Assembly: GCA_022573065.1 (NCBI GenBank)
Contig: JACZUQ010000029.1
Location: 1,488 to 11,753, forward strand
Direction: 5' to 3'
DNA from: Nitrososphaerota archaeon
GTDB taxonomy: Archaea > Thermoproteota > Nitrososphaeria > Nitrososphaerales > Nitrosopumilaceae
DNA: 10,266 nucleotides
Below the pieces are notes generated by a model. It was not told the origin of the DNA. It ran no database searches and was given only the letters and a program-made list of their open reading frames with translations. How positions within the stretch are numbered: the stretch's first letter is position 1; each line of letters begins with the position of its first letter. Positions 1 to 6,269 of this stretch are shown piece after piece. The translations under genes were made by a program, and so were the position numbers.

Positions 1-166
1 ACTTGTGCGAGATAGGATTTTGTATGCAGCAAAGGCTTTAGGGGATCCTTCTAAAATCTATGTCAATCCGGATTGTGGATTGAGAACCAGATCACGAACA
101 ATTGCCTTTGAGAAAATAAAGTCAGAAGTCAAAGGGGCAGAGCTTGCCAGACAGAAATTAAGTTAG
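1..166 (+). CDS. metE: Cobalamin-independent methionine synthase (MetE), C-terminal fragment
   Basis: This is the 3' end of a gene that begins before the window. Reading from base 2 gives 54 residues and a TAG stop at 164-166. The segment NPDCGLRTR is the hallmark of the MetE C-terminal domain; its Cys is a ligand of the catalytic zinc that activates homocysteine thiolate. The remainder (SRTIAFEKIKSEVKGAELAR and following residues) fits the final helix of that TIM barrel. The family transfers a methyl group to homocysteine to make methionine in the cytoplasm. Many archaea carry only the C-terminal catalytic domain, sometimes with a separate N-terminal homologue; which form applies here cannot be told because the rest is outside the window. 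No clear terminator follows; the next gene starts 42 bp on, so co-transcription is possible. Confidence 0.87.
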   Translation, partial: LVRDRILYAAKALGDPSKIYVNPDCGLRTRSRTIAFEKIKSEVKGAELARQKLS

Positions 167-208
167 ATTATTTCAAATTATGTGTCAAATTAAGAATTAT
201 TGGTTATA

Positions 209-1309
209 ATGCATCAACTTTCCATAAATAATTTAGTTAGAAGTACGACTTTTTTTCAGCATGCAGGAATTGCAATAATTTTCGTTTTTATGCCAATTAT
301 TGCAAGAGATGTAACTGATTCTTTATTTGAGATTGGAATAATAGTTGCTTCTTTTAGTTTTGCTCAAATTCTTTCTGAAATCTACTTTGGAAGAATTTCA
401 GACAAGCAAGGCAAAAGACTTCTTTTTATTCGCATAGGGCTTCTTGGATGTGCCATAACATTTGGTTTGCATTACTTTGCTACAGATGCCTTATTCCTAC
501 TAATAGCACGACTTGGAGCAGGGATTGCAACTGGAATAATGATTCCTGCAATGCTTGCATACACATACGAGGCTGGAAAAGAAAAGGCAAAGGTTGCATC
601 AGTCATTTCATTTCACGCCCTAGGATGGATGGTAGGAATACTGGCTGCAGGGATTGTAAATGATGAAAGATTAATTTTCATAATTAGTGCTGGTTTGTTT
701 TTAGCTGGGTTTGCAGTATCAACTAGATTACCAAATATTGCTACAAAAAAGGAAGTAGAGCCAGGAACAACAAAAAAAATCATCACTAAAAACAAATTTT
801 TGTTTTTGTCTCTTTTGTTGAGACACATTGGTGCTGCAGCAGTGTGGACCATTCTTCCATTAATGTTGATGGAAAGAATGGGAGCTCATCTTTATGAGAT
901 TTCAATTGTGTATATTTCTAACACGCTTACTGCATTTGTAATTATGAATTTGATGGCAAGTAAAATAAAGATTAGAAATGTAACAAAATTTAAGATTGGA
1001 ATTGGGCTTACAATTTTTGTTTTTGTTGGACTTTCACAAATTACAGAATGGTGGATGGCAATGCCGTTTATGTCACTAGTTGGTGCAACATGGGCATTTT
1101 TGTTCATTGGGGGAAACTTTCACTTGATGGAAAATAATCCAAAATCAACTTCGACTGGAATTTTTAGCTCGACTCTTTCTATAGCATCTGTAATTGGACC
1201 AGTGATCGCAGGATCTATTGCGTTTTATTTAGAGTATGTTTCAGTAATGTACTTTGCAATTGCCTTAATTATTTTTGGATTTTTAATTTCTTTAAAAATC
1301 AGGACTTAG
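209..1309 (+). CDS. Major facilitator superfamily (MFS) transporter, substrate unknown
   Basis: This is a 366-residue integral membrane protein built almost entirely of hydrophobic segments, with room for about 11-12 membrane helices in two halves separated by a basic, Lys/Thr-rich loop near residues 175-195. The segment GRISDKQGKR (residues 61-70) is the MFS motif A between helices 2 and 3, which supports the family call. Length is slightly short of the usual 390-420 residues. The ATG at 209 is preferred; an in-frame TTG three codons upstream is possible but has no supporting ribosome site. The substrate is not evident. Proteins of this shape are often annotated as drug or sugar efflux pumps, but nothing here supports either. 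It lies 42 bp after metE on the same strand, and its stop overlaps the convergent permease gene by 4 bp. Confidence 0.85.
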   Translation: MHQLSINNLVRSTTFFQHAGIAIIFVFMPIIARDVTDSLFEIGIIVASFSFAQILSEIYFGRISDKQGKRLLFIRIGLLGCAITFGLHYFATDALFLLIARLGAGIATGIMIPAMLAYTYEAGKEKAKVASVISFHALGWMVGILAAGIVNDERLIFIISAGLFLAGFAVSTRLPNIATKKEVEPGTTKKIITKNKFLFLSLLLRHIGAAAVWTILPLMLMERMGAHLYEISIVYISNTLTAFVIMNLMASKIKIRNVTKFKIGIGLTIFVFVGLSQITEWWMAMPFMSLVGATWAFLFIGGNFHLMENNPKSTSTGIFSSTLSIASVIGPVIAGSIAFYLEYVSVMYFAIALIIFGFLISLKIRT

Positions 1310-2064
1310 CGTAGTCCCCATCTAAACATGACTTTGTTTTCAATTTTCTTAAAAACAAATCCATCTACCAACATTCCAATTGCCATTATTACAAGCATTA
1401 TTGAAATAACTTGAGATACATCATTAAGCTGCCTGCCTGCATTTAATAAAAATCCCAAACCTAGGAAAGAAAACAGGAGCTCTGCTCCAATAAGTCCTCT
1501 CCATGCAAATGCCCATCCTTGTTTAAATCCTGAAATCATATATGGAAAAGCAGCAGGAATCAAAACTGCTGTAATTAATTTACTTCCTTTGGCGCCCATG
1601 TTTCTTGCAGCATCAATATAGTTTGGATCAACATTTTTTACTCCAGTATAGGTGTTAATCGTGACTGCAAAAATTGCACCAATTGATGTAACAAAAATTA
1701 TTCCTGTATCGGTTAAACCAAACCATAGTATTGCAAGTGGAACCCACGCTATTGATGGAATTGATTGTAAACCCAAAACTAATGAACCAATAGTTTGATT
1801 GACGGTTTCTATTCTAGCCATAAAGATTCCAAGAATCATTCCACCTGTAATTGCAATTGACAAACCAACTATCAAACGCAACATACTAGTTCCTATACCA
1901 TAAAACAAACTGCCATCTGAAGCACTATATGCAAGATCTTCAATTACCTCAACAGGAGATGGAAAAATTGTGTTTGGCCAAATATTGGCTGTTGCGATTA
2001 CTTGCCAAACAACAAGTAACATCACATAAAATGTAATTTTTTTCCCTAAAACTTTTTTATTCAT
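1306..2064 (-). CDS. ABC transporter permease, NitT/TauT (SsuC/TauC/NrtB-like) family
   Basis: This is a 252-residue membrane subunit of an ABC importer, with about six hydrophobic segments. Residues 102-116 (IPSIAWVPLAILWFG) and the cytoplasmic EAA-type loop around residues 149-171 (IDAARNMGAKG, then ITAVLIPAAFP) are typical of permeases for nitrate, sulfonate, taurine and similar anions. The EAA loop docks onto the ATPase encoded just upstream. The ATG at 2064 is chosen over a longer in-frame start at 2109. It is preceded 6 nt upstream by AGGTGA, a good Shine-Dalgarno match lying inside the last codons of the ATPase gene, and the longer form would add 15 residues overlapping that gene. It is the last gene of the three-gene operon and ends inside the convergent transporter gene. 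The family assignment is firm; the substrate is not known. Confidence 0.9.
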   Translation of the reverse strand: MNKKVLGKKITFYVMLLVVWQVIATANIWPNTIFPSPVEVIEDLAYSASDGSLFYGIGTSMLRLIVGLSIAITGGMILGIFMARIETVNQTIGSLVLGLQSIPSIAWVPLAILWFGLTDTGIIFVTSIGAIFAVTINTYTGVKNVDPNYIDAARNMGAKGSKLITAVLIPAAFPYMISGFKQGWAFAWRGLIGAELLFSFLGLGFLLNAGRQLNDVSQVISIMLVIMAIGMLVDGFVFKKIENKVMFRWGLR

Positions 2065-2065
2065 A

Positions 2066-2836
2066 TTATTCACCTGAAGTTTTACCTGTAACTTCTGGTC
2101 GAAGCTCATCTAAGATCTCTTTTTGATATTTTATTAGATTCTTATCTTCAATTAGTCTTGGGCGACGATAATCAATTGAAATTTCTTTTTTTATTGAAGA
2201 TGGCCTATTTTTCATAACTAATACTTTGTTTCCAAGAACTACAGCTTCTGCTACATTGTGAGTTACAAAAATAATTGTTTTTTTGGTTTTTTCCCAGATT
2301 AGTTGTAACTCAACTAACAATAGGTCCCTAGTTAGTGCATCAAGGGAAGCAAACGGTTCATCCATTAACAGAACGTCAGGATCCATGGCAAGAGCTCTTG
2401 CAATTGCTACTCTTTGTTTCATTCCGGTAGATAATTGGAAAGTATAAGAATCTGCAAATTTTGTTAGTTGCATCATATCCAAATATCTATTTGATATTTG
2501 TGAGCGTTCATCTTTTGGAATTCCTGCAATCTTAAGACCAAATTCTACATTATCAACTACTTTTAGCCATGGAAATAGAGCTCCTTCCTGGAATACCATT
2601 ATTCGTTCAGGGCCAGTTGTAGTAATTGGTTTACCATCAAATAGTATCTGTCCCTCATCAGGAGCAGAAAGGCCAGCTGCGATTCTAAGAAAGGTAGATT
2701 TTCCACATCCAGATGGACCCACCAAACAAACAAAGTCTCCAGCTTCAATTTTGAGGTTAATACCACCTAAGGCCTTAAGATGATGTCCCTCATGATCAAA
2801 ATACTTTACAATGTTTTTTGCTTCAAGCTTTGTCAT
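2066..2836 (-). CDS. ABC transporter ATP-binding protein, NitT/TauT (SsuB/TauB-like) family
   Basis: This is a 256-residue cytoplasmic ATPase that powers the importer. All nucleotide-binding motifs are visible: Walker A GPSGCGKST (40-48), Q-loop VFQEGALFPW (Gln83), signature LSTGMKQR (135-142), Walker B VLLMDEP with catalytic Glu160, D-loop SLD (164-166) and switch His193 in VTHNVAEAV. The signature has Thr where most relatives have the first Gly of LSGGM/LSGGQ. The segment LFPWLKVVDNVEFGL is characteristic of the SsuB/TauB/NrtD group. The ATG overlaps the stop of the binding-protein gene (ATGA, 2833-2836), and the stop is one base before the permease ATG, so the three genes are almost certainly translationally coupled. 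Length is normal for the family. Confidence 0.93.
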   Translation of the reverse strand: MTKLEAKNIVKYFDHEGHHLKALGGINLKIEAGDFVCLVGPSGCGKSTFLRIAAGLSAPDEGQILFDGKPITTTGPERIMVFQEGALFPWLKVVDNVEFGLKIAGIPKDERSQISNRYLDMMQLTKFADSYTFQLSTGMKQRVAIARALAMDPDVLLMDEPFASLDALTRDLLLVELQLIWEKTKKTIIFVTHNVAEAVVLGNKVLVMKNRPSSIKKEISIDYRRPRLIEDKNLIKYQKEILDELRPEVTGKTSGE

Positions 2837-3849
2837 AGTTCATTTTCCATAGAGTTTGACTCATAAAAAATTCCTTCCAAGTCATAACCATGACGACCTA
2901 AATAACCAAGAGAATCAGCACGTTCTGCAAAAATGTAAATTGATTCATTTAGTGGATCCGAAGTAATTTCAAGATTTGATAATGATTCACTTACAATTTG
3001 TTCAGGTAGTGACTGACCAAATGTTTTTTTCATAAACTGATTGAAAATTATTTCAGATTCTTTTGGATTTTCATTAATCCACAAAACAGTTTGTTCGTGA
3101 GAGGCTATCCAGTTTTGAATAATTTTTGGGTGTTCTTCTATGTAATTGGTCCTTCCAATCAATAATACTGTCGCAAATTTTTTTTCTGGCCAAAGATCTT
3201 CCTCAAAAAATAATCGTGTTCCATTTAGTTGTTGGATAAATATAGTAGCCCAAGGTTCTGGAACCCATGCACCATCAATCTCACCTTTCACAAAAAGAGT
3301 GTATATGTCAGGATTTGCGATATTGAGTACAACTACAGACCCCCCTTTTTCTACTGGCTTTAGTCCATTTTCAGAAAGATAATGACGTAAAGAGACGTCT
3401 TGAGTATTTCCTATTTGTGGAGCTGCAATCCTTTTACCAGAAAGATCTTCTGCCGAATTAATTGTTGAATCAGGATGCACGACAAAGCTTGCTCCACCAC
3501 TTGCTGCTCCTGCTAGAATTTTTATATCTTGTTTTTCGGATTTTAGAAAACCGTTTATTGCAGGTCCTGGGCCCACATATGCAATATCAATAGAGCCAGC
3601 AAAAATAGATTCTATTACTGGTGGGCCATTATCAAAAATTTTTGTTTCAATTAGAGTTTTGTTTCCAAGTCCATCAGCAAAAATTCCAGTTTCATAACCT
3701 ATTATTGGTACAGCATGGCCAATATTTGGAAAAAAAGCAACTCTGATTTTATTTTCATAAATGGATTGTTCTGATTCATAAACGGTTGCTGCTATGCTAA
3801 TTGCAACTATGGTTACTATACTACCAATAATTGCTGAACGGATTTTCAT
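2833..3849 (-). CDS. ABC transporter substrate-binding protein, NMT1/SsuA-like
   Basis: This is a 338-residue extracytoplasmic solute receptor and the first gene of the importer operon. Residues 4-23 form a hydrophobic signal or anchor segment with no lipobox Cys, so membrane anchoring by the uncleaved N-terminus or secretion is likely. The mature part matches the NMT1/SsuA fold: FFPNIGHAVPIIGYETGIF near residue 40, YVGPGPAINGFLKS near 90, GAASGGASFVVH near 113, GKRIAAPQIGNTQD near 132, and DGAWVPEPWA near 193. Members bind sulfonates, taurine, nitrate, bicarbonate, thiamine precursors or other small molecules; the ligand cannot be read from sequence alone. The start at 3849 is 22 bases from a TTATTTAT box, so the mRNA probably has little or no leader. 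Methionine synthase encoded about 3 kb away would fit a sulfur source, but this is weak context. Confidence 0.9.
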   Translation of the reverse strand: MKIRSAIIGSIVTIVAISIAATVYESEQSIYENKIRVAFFPNIGHAVPIIGYETGIFADGLGNKTLIETKIFDNGPPVIESIFAGSIDIAYVGPGPAINGFLKSEKQDIKILAGAASGGASFVVHPDSTINSAEDLSGKRIAAPQIGNTQDVSLRHYLSENGLKPVEKGGSVVVLNIANPDIYTLFVKGEIDGAWVPEPWATIFIQQLNGTRLFFEEDLWPEKKFATVLLIGRTNYIEEHPKIIQNWIASHEQTVLWINENPKESEIIFNQFMKKTFGQSLPEQIVSESLSNLEITSDPLNESIYIFAERADSLGYLGRHGYDLEGIFYESNSMENEL

Positions 3850-3871
3850 AAAACAGCGTTATATTCGGTGG

Positions 3872-3879
3872 ATAAATAA
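3872..3879 (-). promoter_or_regulatory. Predicted archaeal TATA box of the ABC importer operon
   Basis: On the minus strand the bases read TTATTTAT and lie 23-30 nt before the ATG at 3849. That is the usual distance from TATA box to transcription start in archaea, so transcription would start at or a few bases before the start codon, giving a leaderless message. No Shine-Dalgarno motif is seen before this ATG, which agrees. Short arms GTTAT and ATAAC (3858-3862 and 3876-3880 on the plus strand) enclose the box. Confidence 0.55.
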
Positions 3880-3890
3880 CGTTCGAATTT

Positions 3891-3902
3891 TAGCTTAAGC
3901 TA
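3891..3902. promoter_or_regulatory. 12-bp perfect palindrome, possible operator
   Basis: The sequence TAGCTTAAGCTA equals its own reverse complement. It sits 11 bp upstream of the predicted TATA box of the minus-strand importer operon and 116-127 bp upstream of the argG start. This position suits an activator site, or a repressor site overlapping the region bound by basal factors. No regulator can be assigned from the window, and a chance palindrome in AT-rich DNA is possible. Confidence 0.3.
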
Positions 3903-3960
3903 GCAGGAAAATTTCTTGTTCAAAAAATGAACTTTTGATAAATTTTTCAGTGAAAAAACC

Positions 3961-3972
3961 ATTCTTGAGAAT
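3961..3972. promoter_or_regulatory. Interrupted palindrome upstream of argG, possible operator
   Basis: ATTCT and AGAAT arms are separated by TG, a 5-2-5 dyad. It lies 46-57 bp before the argG start codon, just upstream of where the argG core promoter should be. A dimeric winged-helix regulator, such as the Lrp-type protein encoded at the end of this operon, could bind there. That link is inference only. Confidence 0.22.
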
Positions 3973-3980
3973 ACAACACA

Positions 3981-3990
3981 AAAAATAAAA
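3981..3990 (+). promoter_or_regulatory. Possible TATA box for the argG operon
   Basis: AAAAATAAAA is the best A/T element upstream of argG, 28-37 nt before the ATG at 4018, which would give a short leader of roughly 5-10 nt. It is a poor match to the thaumarchaeal consensus, and the whole region is A-rich. The assignment rests mainly on spacing and on the need for a promoter between the divergent genes. Confidence 0.28.
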
Positions 3991-4017
3991 GCACAAAAAC
4001 TGTCAGTGAGCTGCCCT

Positions 4018-5190
4018 ATGACAGAAAAAGCAGTTCTAGCATTCTCAGGTGGACTGGATACATCAGTAGTGGTAAAGTATCTACAAGAAAAATACGAAAT
4101 GGATGTAGTTACTATTACAGTTGATGTAGGACAGGGGGATAATCCAAAGGTAATTGCTGCTAAGGCCAAGAAACTTGGAGTAAAAAAACACTACAATATA
4201 GATGCCAAAAAAGAATTTGTTACAAAATACATTTTTTCTTCAATTAAAGCTAATGGCTTATATCAAAAAAAATATTGTCTTGCTACAGCACTTGCAAGGC
4301 CATTAATTGCAAACAAGGTTCTAGAAATTGCAAAAAAAGAAAAGGTGACAGCTCTTGCACATGGATGCTCAGGAAAAGGTAACGATCAAGTAAGGTTTGA
4401 TATTACAATGCGTGCAGGATCTAATCTTCCAATCATTGCACCAATTAGGGATTTGAATTTAGATAGGACAACTGAATTAAAGTTTGCAAAAAAACATGGA
4501 ATTAAAATCGATAATGTAGCTAAAAAATTTAGTATTGATCAGAATCTTTGGGGAAGAGCAATTGAAGGTGGAGTTTTAGAGGATCCTTTCATAGAACCAC
4601 CAGAAGATGCATTTATTTGGGTCAAGACAAAAAATTTACCTGCAAAACCAAGCTATGTCGAAATAAAATTTGAGAAAGGAATTCCAATTGCAGTAGATGG
4701 AAAATCTAAAGGCCCTGTTCAATTAATTGAGTATCTTAACAAAAAGGCAGGAGCTGCTGGAATTGGAATAGTTGATCATATTGAAGACAGGGTGATAGGA
4801 ATAAAGTCACGTGAAGTCTATGAAACACCTGCAGCAACTTGTCTAATTGAAGCTCATTATGATTTAGAAAAATTGGTTCATACAAAACATGAAACAAAAT
4901 TCAAATCATTAGTAGATGATGAGTGGGCATGGTTAATTTACTCTGGTTTATGGGAAGATCCGCTAAAAAGGGATTTAGATTCCTTTATCGATCATACTCA
5001 AAAACGTGTTAGTGGAACTGTAAAACTGAAGATGTACAAAGGTAGTTTACGAGTGGTAGGACGTAAATCAAGGCATTCATTGTATAGACATGATATCGCA
5101 ACTTATGGAAAAGGTTCTACTTTCGACCAGAAATTGGCTAAAGGTTTTGTTGAATTGTGGGGAATGCAGTCAACAGAAGCTAATAAATAA
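4018..5190 (+). CDS. argG: Argininosuccinate synthase
   Basis: This 390-residue cytoplasmic enzyme joins citrulline and aspartate at the expense of ATP (to AMP and pyrophosphate) to make argininosuccinate, the penultimate intermediate in arginine synthesis. The N-terminal pyrophosphate-binding loop AFSGGLDTS (residues 8-16) is typical. So are AHGCSGKGNDQVRFD near residue 117 and SIDQNLWGR followed by EGGVLEDP near 174-190. Length is normal. I choose ATG 4018: the protein then starts MTEKAVLAFSGG as in the family. The upstream in-frame GTG at 4006 is better read as part of a Shine-Dalgarno-like GTGAG placed 7 nt before this ATG. It heads the operon, 25 bp before lysW, which ties the carrier-protein genes that follow to arginine. 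Confidence 0.96.
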   Translation: MTEKAVLAFSGGLDTSVVVKYLQEKYEMDVVTITVDVGQGDNPKVIAAKAKKLGVKKHYNIDAKKEFVTKYIFSSIKANGLYQKKYCLATALARPLIANKVLEIAKKEKVTALAHGCSGKGNDQVRFDITMRAGSNLPIIAPIRDLNLDRTTELKFAKKHGIKIDNVAKKFSIDQNLWGRAIEGGVLEDPFIEPPEDAFIWVKTKNLPAKPSYVEIKFEKGIPIAVDGKSKGPVQLIEYLNKKAGAAGIGIVDHIEDRVIGIKSREVYETPAATCLIEAHYDLEKLVHTKHETKFKSLVDDEWAWLIYSGLWEDPLKRDLDSFIDHTQKRVSGTVKLKMYKGSLRVVGRKSRHSLYRHDIATYGKGSTFDQKLAKGFVELWGMQSTEANK

Positions 5191-5215
5191 CAAAAAAAGT
5201 TGGTGAATTAAATCG

Positions 5216-5383
5216 ATGAACTGTCCTGAATGTGATGCAAGTCTAAACATCCCTGATGACGCCGCTGTAGGAGAAATTGTCTCCTGTCCTGATTGTGGAG
5301 CCGACTTTGAAATCTCTAAGAAAGAGGGAGTAAACGTCGAATTAAAACAAGCAGAAACTGTAGGCGAAGATTGGGGAGAGTAA
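5216..5383 (+). CDS. lysW: LysW amino-group carrier protein
   Basis: This 55-residue acidic protein carries the growing intermediate in LysW-dependent lysine and arginine synthesis. It has two Cys pairs, C3-P-E-C6 and C24-P-D-C27, that form the zinc-ribbon-like site of the family, and ends in EDWGE. The side-chain carboxyl of the terminal Glu (residue 55) forms an isopeptide bond with the amino group of alpha-aminoadipate or glutamate, protecting it, while the acidic surface docks to the pathway enzymes. GGTGA at 5202-5206 is a good Shine-Dalgarno site 9 nt before the ATG. The stop is followed directly, with no spacer, by the start of the ligase gene, as expected for a carrier and its charging enzyme. 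The gene is easily missed because of its size, but the identification is firm. Confidence 0.96.
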   Translation: MNCPECDASLNIPDDAAVGEIVSCPDCGADFEISKKEGVNVELKQAETVGEDWGE

Positions 5384-6241
5384 TTGTCAAAAATCTGTAT
5401 CGTTTTTGACCGACTTAGGTCGGAAGAAAAGATGCTTGAAAAGCAAGCAATTGAGCTTGGTCACAATACAACTATGCTTGATGCTAAAATTACACAATTC
5501 AATACTGACAGTCAAAAAAATGATTATGATTTTGGAAATGTAGTTTTAGAACGATGTATAAGTTATTTTAGAGGCCTTCATTTTACAGCTTGTCTTGAAT
5601 TCTTAGATGTTCCTGTGATTAACAAATTTGTTGTAGCAAGCAATTGTGGAAATAAGCTTATCATGTCTCTGTGTTTAAAAAAAAATAATGTTCCAACACC
5701 TAAAACATATTTCTCATTTTCTGCAGACGCTGCAAAGGAAAATCTAGAAAAAGTTGGATTTCCCTTAGTGTTAAAACCAGTAATTGGAAGTTGGGGAAGA
5801 GGAGTCATTCAATTAAAAGACAATGATACAGCAGAAGCAATGTTTGAGTTACGTGAGTTAACTAATGGACCACATGACAGGATTTTTTATCTTCAAGAAT
5901 TAGTTAAACGACCTCCTAGGGACATTCGTGTAATTACAGTAGGAGATCAAGCCATCGCTGCTATGTATAGAAAATCATCTGGGGGTTTTAAGACAAACAT
6001 TGCATTAGGAGCTGAGCCTGAGCTATGTGATATTACAAAAGAAATAGAAGATGTTTGTGTAAAAGCGTCTCAAGCAGTTGGAGGGGGAATTTTAGGCGTG
6101 GATTTGATGGAAGATGAAAAAAATGGATTGGTAGTTCATGAAGTAAATAATACAGTTGAGTTTAAGGGATTAGCAAAAGTTGCAAAGAAGAATATTCCAA
6201 AAGAAATGGTTGAGTTTGCCTTAAATTCAACTAGGAAATAA
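5384..6241 (+). CDS. argX: LysW ligase, ATP-grasp (glutamate--LysW ligase ArgX or aminoadipate--LysW ligase LysX)
   Basis: This 285-residue RimK-like ATP-grasp enzyme attaches the amino group of glutamate (ArgX) or alpha-aminoadipate (LysX) to the C-terminal Glu of LysW, using ATP. Visible landmarks are the N-terminus SKICIVFDRLRSEEK, the ATP-binding stretch PLVLKPVIGSWGRG (127-140), RDIRVITVGDQAIAAMYR (179-196), KTNIALGA (203-210) and the metal/ATP-site segment EVNNTVEFKGL (253-263). The start is a TTG right after the lysW stop; GGGGAG in the last lysW codons serves as the ribosome site. From memory, family annotation says a GF pair after EFK marks ArgX and N-[TA] marks LysX. Here the pair is G262-L263, closer to ArgX, and argG upstream agrees. 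Dual specificity, known for some archaeal LysX enzymes, is not excluded. Confidence 0.88.
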   Translation: MSKICIVFDRLRSEEKMLEKQAIELGHNTTMLDAKITQFNTDSQKNDYDFGNVVLERCISYFRGLHFTACLEFLDVPVINKFVVASNCGNKLIMSLCLKKNNVPTPKTYFSFSADAAKENLEKVGFPLVLKPVIGSWGRGVIQLKDNDTAEAMFELRELTNGPHDRIFYLQELVKRPPRDIRVITVGDQAIAAMYRKSSGGFKTNIALGAEPELCDITKEIEDVCVKASQAVGGGILGVDLMEDEKNGLVVHEVNNTVEFKGLAKVAKKNIPKEMVEFALNSTRK

Positions 6242-6269
6242 ATTATACCCAAGTACGAAGAGGATATTG

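Noticed and set aside
173..192. Direct repeat TCAAATTA at 173-180 and 185-192 between metE and the MFS gene
   Set aside because: Two 8-mers made almost only of A and T in an AT-rich gap are readily explained by chance; no promoter or dyad accompanies them.
2065..2109. Longer permease form beginning at 2109
   Set aside because: It would overlap the ATPase gene by 44 bp and lacks a ribosome site, whereas ATG 2064 has AGGTGA at the right distance and begins the usual hydrophobic N-terminus.
3146..3382. Open frame on the plus strand opposite the binding-protein gene
   Set aside because: It is fully within a convincing minus-strand gene, with no promoter, ribosome site or family resemblance.
4006..4017. 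GTG as the argG start, adding four residues
   Set aside because: The conserved protein begins at the ATG at 4018, and the GTGAG at this site is better placed to act as its ribosome binding sequence.
3900..4169. An 89-residue open frame on the minus strand covering the start of argG and its upstream region
   Set aside because: It is Ser/Thr/Phe-rich, has no recognisable family, and mirrors well-conserved argG codons; its existence follows from the codon use of argG.
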